From: Synergistaceae bacterium
GTDB taxonomy: Bacteria > Synergistota > Synergistia > Synergistales > Aminobacteriaceae
NCBI GenBank assembly: GCA_017427625.1
Contig: JAFRSL010000100.1
Coordinates: 1-6,069 of the forward strand
Reading direction: 5' to 3'
DNA length: 6,069 nt
The notes under the pieces are model-generated. The model was not told the DNA's origin, did not search any database, and saw nothing but the letters and a program-made list of their open reading frames with translations. Positions 5,551-6,069 of the stretch are shown here, piece by piece; the stretch's first letter is position 1, and each line of letters starts with the position of its first letter. The translations under genes and the position numbers were made by a program.

Positions 5551-6069
5551 ATGCAGAAATTTCCCATTGACCCAGAAAACACACAAGATGCCGTGAAATC
5601 TGTCCTTGAATACGTGAATGACCGCCTGAAATCTTATCGCCTTAAGCACAAAGACGAGCTGAAATCCTCCCTCATGGCCGAAGAATCACTGCTCCGCCTC
5701 ATGGAGTATTCTGACTTCTCGAAGGTCAGCGCAATTTTCGTGAAAGTCATGCGAATATTCGGGAACGTCAAAATCATTCTCAGAGTTCCCGGTGAAAAGT
5801 TCAATTTTGCTGAGACGCTCGGAATTGACACCGCTCTTGCTGATGACAGTATGCCAGAAACTCAGGAGGCAATCCAGAATATTATCATGCGCTCGTTCGA
5901 GGACAAGCTGACTTATTCCCACAAGAACGGCCTGAACACGATCACGGCAATCGCTGTGAAGTCCACGCTGGAGGGAGTGTACATTACGGTTGCGGCACTG
6001 GTCGCGGCTGTAGTGATAGGAGTCTTAATGAAGTCATTTGCACACGCGGATCTCTGCATGTCCGTCAAC
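5551..6069 (+). CDS. Dicarboxylate/amino-acid:cation symporter with N-terminal GHKL-like domain, 3'-truncated by window edge
   Basis: The frame is open from ATG 5551 to the window end (173 codons). Residues 1-~137 form a soluble domain like the ATP-binding fold of anti-sigma factors and histidine kinases: helix LKSSLMAEESLLRLMEY (37-53) in the place of the N-box helix, a beta hairpin VKIILRVPGEKFNF (73-86), and YSHKNGLNTITAIAV (122-136), which matches the end of this domain in related transporters. Residues ~143-161 are the first membrane helix, and the ADLCMSVN that follows is where relatives continue into 'NEYV..P..T.F', the first loop of DctA/GltP-type symporters. In the N-box (EExxxN) the last position is Arg49 instead of Asn, so Mg-ATP binding is doubtful. 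I recall such fusions in anaerobic bacteria. Substrate is unknown; the symporter call depends on the part outside the window and is moderate. It is transcribed away from the chaperone operon. Confidence 0.68.
   Translation, partial: MQKFPIDPENTQDAVKSVLEYVNDRLKSYRLKHKDELKSSLMAEESLLRLMEYSDFSKVSAIFVKVMRIFGNVKIILRVPGEKFNFAETLGIDTALADDSMPETQEAIQNIIMRSFEDKLTYSHKNGLNTITAIAVKSTLEGVYITVAALVAAVVIGVLMKSFAHADLCMSVN

Noticed and set aside
5634..5922. Two minus-strand open frames opposite the symporter start
   Set aside because: The plus frame here has a Shine-Dalgarno, a start fixed by an upstream stop and recognisable domain motifs; the opposite frames have none.
1..6069. Mobile element, CRISPR array, tRNA or rRNA
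   Set aside because: No transposase or integrase motifs, no regularly spaced repeats, no cloverleaf and no rRNA-like conserved stretch were seen on either strand.

Overview
The window is bacterial, dense and of moderate GC, with short intergenic gaps, Shine-Dalgarno-led genes and standard stop codons. The family mix (a MATE transporter of the NorM/DinF-like type, a dicarboxylate-type symporter carrying an N-terminal GHKL-like domain, and a divergent Hsp70 operon) resembles anaerobic Clostridia- or Synergistota-type genomes. That placement is inference from memory of the families and is weak.

Layout: (i) 2-1030, plus strand, the C-terminal three quarters of a MATE-family efflux transporter, cut by the window start. 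(ii) 1025-5463, minus strand, a tightly packed operon read leftwards: a short GrpE-like protein (5092-5463), a divergent Hsp70 (2620-5089) and a J-like or scaffold protein (1025-2618). (iii) An 87-bp divergent intergenic region, 5464-5550, with a clear extended -10 promoter for the operon and a possible facing promoter. (iv) 5551-6069, plus strand, the start of a dicarboxylate-type symporter with a degenerate GHKL-like N-terminal domain, cut by the window end.

The operon looks like a second, specialised copy of the DnaK-DnaJ-GrpE cycle: a nucleotide-exchange-factor-like protein, an Hsp70 with an intact ATP site but an altered catalytic-loop threonine and an unusual C-terminal half, and a protein whose N-terminus resembles a J-domain without HPD. 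Its C-terminus holds a coiled coil and two repeated beta-rich modules. The genes are spaced by 2 and 1 nt, implying translational coupling and fixed stoichiometry.

The main oddity is that both large operon genes are split. The Hsp70 is continuous in homology from 5089 to 2620, but the frame changes by +1 (or -2) near 3272-3304. The J-like gene changes frame in the same sense within 2250-2356. The short GrpE-like gene and both flanking transporters are open throughout. Sequencing or assembly error, recent decay and recoding are all possible, and the sequence alone does not decide between them.
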